Shown: in pieces, positions 61,001-64,000 of the stretch | Numbering within the stretch: the stretch's first letter is position 1 | Layout of the letters: the number at the start of each line of letters is the position of its first letter | NCBI GenBank assembly: GCA_034769895.1 | Contig: CM068371.1 | Span: 398,861,469-398,925,468, forward strand | Direction: 5' to 3' | Origin: Magicicada septendecula | Lineage: Eukaryota; Arthropoda; Insecta; Hemiptera; Cicadidae | DNA length: 64,000 nt | The notes under the pieces: model-generated | The model's input: only the letters and a program-made list of their open reading frames with translations | What the model was told of the DNA's origin: nothing | Databases searched by the model: none | Position numbers and translations under genes: made by a program

Positions 61001-61475
61001 TTTTTATAGTATTGTATCTTGTAACTTGTTTGGGGTTTACCTATATCGGTTTCAATTTTGTCTCATGGTATTTATTATATGATTAACATTTTGTTTTGGC
61101 ATATCTCTTCCTGTTTCTGGTCTCTTTGTTGGAATCTTGATATGTTTCGTCCCTTCTTCAAATATCACATTAGTAGTTTCCTTATTAAAATGGTTTCATG
61201 ACAGATTATTTCCTTTTTTATGGTCCTTCCCTTTTTGTACTGCTTCCCCAATCTACTGGGTATACTGCTAGTTTAACTGGTTTTTTCATAGTAGGTTATT
61301 TTAATTAATGGTTTTCTTTATTATCTTCCATTTTTATTAACATTTTATAGACTTAATTATACAGTTTCTAGGGTAATCCTTAAACAATTTATTCTTCTCA
61401 CTCACTATGGAACTTTTTCTTTTATTTATGTAACATTAATTCAAATGTTTAGTGTGATAATTTTGTTATGTTACA
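58026..61475 (-). repeat. Gypsy 5' LTR, 3.45 kb
   Basis: 3,450 bp, TGTAACATAACA to TATATTACA on the minus strand. It differs from the copy at 46,247-49,697 by a handful of bases (for example a one-base deletion in GGGCAAGCC near 58,166, and single changes near 58,413, 58,478, 59,042, 59,336 and 59,445). Very long for a Gypsy LTR, without ORF. Extra LTR-end/PBS-like modules lie at 58,151-58,176 and 58,306-58,333. The outer flank is PLE RT with ATAT next to the LTR. Confidence 0.9.
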
Positions 61476-62124
61476 ATATTATAGCTAATTTTATTATTTA
61501 TTTTAGTTAAAGTTAAATCTAAAAAATTAATTTTATTATTCATTTCAGTTTTTAATGTGAATTGTAAATTATTTGTAATAGTGTTCATATATTTTTTGAG
61601 CATTTCTAATTGTCTGCAATTGCCATTGTAAATCATTATTGTGTCATCCACATATCGTCGGTAAAATAAAATTTTTGTATAATGTTTGTTTTTAGTTGAT
61701 AAAATTTCATTTGTTTCAATATGATTTAGGTAAATTTCAGCCAGGATGCCTGACAATGGGGATCCCATAGCTAAACCATCCCGTTGTAAATAATATTTGT
61801 TTTCGAAAGTAAAGTAATTTTGTTCTAATATTATTTTTGTCAAATTGATTAACTCATCAACTGCTTCATAATTTAATGTGGATTTAGATAGTAATAAATT
61901 TTTAGCTATTTCTAACGTTTCGGTAATAGGTATGTTCGTGTATAGATTTACTATGTCGAATGAGGCGAGAGTGTGTCTCGGTTCGATTGTAATAGTTTTT
62001 GTAAGTTCGACCAGTTCTAAGCTGTTTTTTAAACTATAATTTTTATTAAACGTTATGTGTTGTCTAAAAATTTTTTCAAGTTTTTTGGCAATTTTATATG
62101 AAGGTGCAGACATAAAATTAACTA
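61476..62124 (-). pseudogene. PLE reverse transcriptase fragment, copy 2
   Basis: Identical at protein level to 49,698-50,346, with the same YVDD motif and the same truncations. Its downstream neighbour is the 5' LTR, not PLE. Confidence 0.92.
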
Positions 62125-62156
62125 AAGGACGCGTGATTAACGTACGTAATTAACGT

Positions 62157-62468
62157 ACCGTGGGGTGCGTTCCTGTACAGGTTCGTTTGCGGCCGCGTTG
62201 TTTTTATATTCTTTTATTAATGTTATTTTATTGTGATATAGTTTATTTATTGTCTTATATAATGTTATGTGTTGTTTTTAATCTTTTAAATATCTGACGA
62301 GATGCATATGCATCGAAATGTTTTAACCTAATTCACCGATCTGATGATGTCACCAAATGGTGTTGAAACTCGAGTCATCCTAAAAGGATTTTAAGAAACG
62401 TCGACAGAAGGTAAATAACCTATTTTATAGTCTTAATCGTTTCTGGAGGCAAGAAAAATGTTTAAATT
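62157..62468 (+). repeat. PLE terminal repeat (pLTR), copy 3
   Basis: Plus-sense copy, same as 50,379-50,690, head to head with the RT fragment on its left and followed by the N-terminal frame on its right. Confidence 0.88.
62334..62384 (+). ncRNA. Hammerhead ribozyme motif in pLTR copy 3
   Basis: CTGATGA at 62,341-62,347 and GAAACTCGAGTC downstream; stem II has the same T mismatch as copy 2. Core complete. Confidence 0.7.
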
Positions 62469-62956
62469 GAATGCCAGTCAGGTAAAAATTGCCTTTCAAT
62501 ATATGAATTTAAGATTAAAACTACTAAAAACGGCACTAAATATTAGGTATAACAAAGCATGTTTAAGTTTGCAAATCGTGCCGAGTTATGTCCAAATAAA
62601 AATAAAATCTAGTTCTTATAGCGCTAAAAAAAAACTAAAGAAATGGCCACTAAATTATGGATAAAGAACGAAATAAAACATTTGCATAGTAAAAAGAACT
62701 TACTCAATACGATGCTCTTGAAAAAACATCTCGAACTTTTACAAAACCTACATGCCTCACAAGTCCACAATGTAACATATTTGATTGAAAGACAAATAAA
62801 TAGTACCATTATAAAGAAAAAGAAGACACAAAGTAAAAATATTCGTAACTTATTGAAAAAACAGAACGACACGCAAGAGAACAATGTAATAAATCACCAG
62901 TTTTACCCACGTATTGTTAATCTTACCGGAATACAGTTCAACAACGAAGAAACCAA
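62458..62956 (+). pseudogene. PLE N-terminal fragment, copy 2 (plus sense)
   Basis: Same two-frame N-terminal region as at 50,680, extending slightly further to VNLTGIQFNNEETN at 62,956. There it meets, tail to tail, the minus-sense copy. Frames beyond 62,956 are read through the palindrome centre and are not PLE in sense direction. Confidence 0.75.
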
Positions 62957-63615
62957 TTTCTTTTTTATTTTATTGTCAATTGCATGTCTTATTACTGTTT
63001 TCGTTTCTTCATTAGGTATGGAATTTATTGCGGTTTCAGCGTTCAATATTTCGTTACAGAGTGATTGTTTGGAACTATTGTTTTTAAGATTATATTTTAA
63101 GCCTTTATTCAATAAGTTGGTTTCTTCGTTGTTGAACTGTATTCCGGTAAGATTAACAATACGTGGGTAAAACTGGTGATTTATTACATTGTTCTCTTGC
63201 GTGTCGTTCTGTTTTTTCAATAAGTTACGAATATTTTTACTTTGTGTCTTCTTTTTCTTTATAATGGTACTATTTATTTGTCTTTCAATCAAATATGTTA
63301 CATTGTGAACTTGTGAGGCATGTAGGTTTTGTAAAAGTTCGAGATGTTTTTTCAAGAGCATCGTATTGAGTAAGTTCTTTTTACTATGCAAATGTTTTAT
63401 TTCGTTCTTTATCCATAATTTAGTGGCCATTTCTTTAGTTTTTTTTTAGCGCTATAAGAACTAGATTTTATTTTTATTTGGACATAACTCGGCACGATTT
63501 GCAAACTTAAACATGCTTTGTTATACCTAATATTTAGTGCCGTTTTTAGTAGTTTTAACCTTAAATTCATATATTGAAAGGCAATTTTTACCTGACTGGC
63601 ATTCAATTTAAACAT
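62957..63615 (-). pseudogene. PLE N-terminal fragment, copy 3 (minus sense)
   Basis: The longest N-terminal copy. Frame 1 runs 63,615-63,409 (MFKLNASQVK). Frame 2 from 63,430 (MATKLWIKNE) continues through VNLTGIQFNNEETNLLNKG and LKYNLKNNSSKQSL to AIDNKIKK near 62,957. 'LLNKGLKYNL' is the conserved phrase before the RT domain in Penelope proteins. The same A9 run separates the frames. The segment linking to the RT palm is missing in the whole window. Confidence 0.8.
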
Positions 63616-63914
63616 TTTTCTTGCCTCCAGAAACGATTAAGACTATAAAATAGGTTATTTACCTTCTGTCGACGTTTCTTAAAATCCTTTTAGGATGACT
63701 CGAGTTTCAACACCATTTGGTGTCATCATCAGATCGGTGAATTAGGTTAAAACATTTCGATGCATATGCATCTCGTCAGATATTTAAAAGATTAAAAACA
63801 ACACATAACATTATATAAGACAATAAATAAACTATATCACAATAAAATAACATTAATAAAAGAATATAAAAACAACGCGGCCGCAAACGAACCTGTACAG
63901 GAACGCACCCCACG
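63603..63914 (-). repeat. PLE terminal repeat (pLTR), copy 4
   Basis: Minus-sense pLTR just upstream of the minus-sense N-terminal frame, mirror image of copy 3. Confidence 0.88.
63688..63739 (-). ncRNA. Hammerhead ribozyme motif in pLTR copy 4
   Basis: Minus strand CTGATGA at 63,732-63,726, stem II ACACC/GGTGT fully paired as in copy 1, GAAA and ACTCGAGTC following. Core complete. Confidence 0.78.
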
Positions 63915-63934
63915 GTACGTTAATTACGTACGTT

Positions 63935-64000
63935 AATCACGCGTCCTTTAGTTAATTTTATGTCTGCACCTTCATATAAAATTGCCAAAAAACTTGAAAA
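63935..64000 (+). pseudogene. PLE RT fragment, copy 3, cut by window end
   Basis: Plus-sense start of the same truncated RT (RPLVNFMSAPSYKIAKKLE), mirror image of 62,073-62,140. It continues beyond the window. Confidence 0.8.

Larger units (their letters stand above)
51134..61475 (-). mobile_element. Gypsy LTR retrotransposon, 5' LTR plus internal region
   Basis: Minus strand: 5' LTR 61,475-58,026, PBS, gag, protease, RT, RNase H, integrase, then a 1.1-kb 3' untranslated part to 51,134. The expected 3' LTR does not follow directly; instead the sequence jumps into a PLE fragment, and the matching LTR lies beyond it at 49,697-46,247. No env-like frame is seen between integrase and the end. Gag has one frameshift and pol has two in-frame TGA codons, so this copy is probably inactive, although its LTRs are almost identical, which points to recent activity or recent duplication. 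Confidence 0.88.
62073..64000. repeat. Large palindrome, PLE-derived
   Basis: Left arm 62,073-62,955 and right arm 63,118-64,000 are inverted copies (sum of paired coordinates about 126,073), nearly identical, with a 162-bp centre at 62,956-63,117. The right arm reaches the window end, so the true arm is longer. The centre plus right arm is a contiguous PLE N-terminus on the minus strand; the left arm is a partial inverted copy joined at 62,956. Confidence 0.9.

Noticed and set aside
62643-63170. 175-codon plus-strand frame running through the palindrome centre
   Set aside because: The first part is PLE N-terminus, but codons after 62,956 are read from inverted sequence and do not continue the protein.

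Overview
The window looks like repeat-rich, AT-rich intergenic DNA from a large animal genome, most likely an arthropod and plausibly a hemimetabolous insect. The basis is indirect. There are pogo-type, Helitron, Gypsy, Penelope-like (PLE) and LINE elements, long microsatellites, few open frames outside transposons, and an excess of the octamer TAGGCCTA. No complete host gene, rRNA or tRNA was recognised. Almost everything interpretable is mobile DNA, mostly broken and in several places nested.

Region by region: 1-6,040 is AT-rich with microsatellites and no recognised gene. 6,040-10,640 holds a relic LTR/primer-binding-site region and four decayed LINE reverse transcriptase fragments. 10,772-13,658 is a pogo-superfamily DNA transposon with terminal inverted repeats, subterminal repeats and a frameshifted transposase ending in a PHD-like zinc finger. 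14,000-28,000 is mainly non-coding, with two more LINE scraps, microsatellites, a 32-bp tandem repeat and possible small exons near 27.9-28.1 kb. 28,370-40,221 is a minus-strand Helitron with an N-terminal OTU protease-like domain, a HUH Rep domain and a helicase. It is broken by one in-frame TGA, at least one frameshift and a 5.95-kb LTR retrotransposon (30,134-36,082). That insertion has a 4-bp target duplication and encodes only a Gag-like coiled-coil protein. 41,118-43,265 is a second, non-autonomous Helitron built around about 15 copies of a 116-bp minisatellite.

45,121-64,000 is a PLE / Gypsy composite. A Gypsy element (gag, protease, RT, RNase H, integrase on the minus strand) has 3.45-kb LTRs. 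One LTR (46,247-49,697) sits as a solo-like LTR with an ATAT target duplication inside a PLE reverse transcriptase. The other (58,026-61,475) has the same PLE flank on its outer side. A block of PLE piece plus LTR (about 4.89 kb, nearly identical) therefore occurs twice, with the Gypsy internal region between. PLE terminal repeats (pLTRs) occur four times in alternating orientation, and each carries a hammerhead ribozyme core. The last 1.9 kb is a large palindrome that runs off the window.

The genes do not form a cellular pathway; each set belongs to one element. The most notable points are the Gag-only LTR element in the Helitron, the recurring duplication of LTR-end plus primer-binding-site modules in several LTR elements, the hammerhead-bearing PLE repeats in a palindromic arrangement, and the Helitron 3' hairpin that shows a compensatory base change between two copies.
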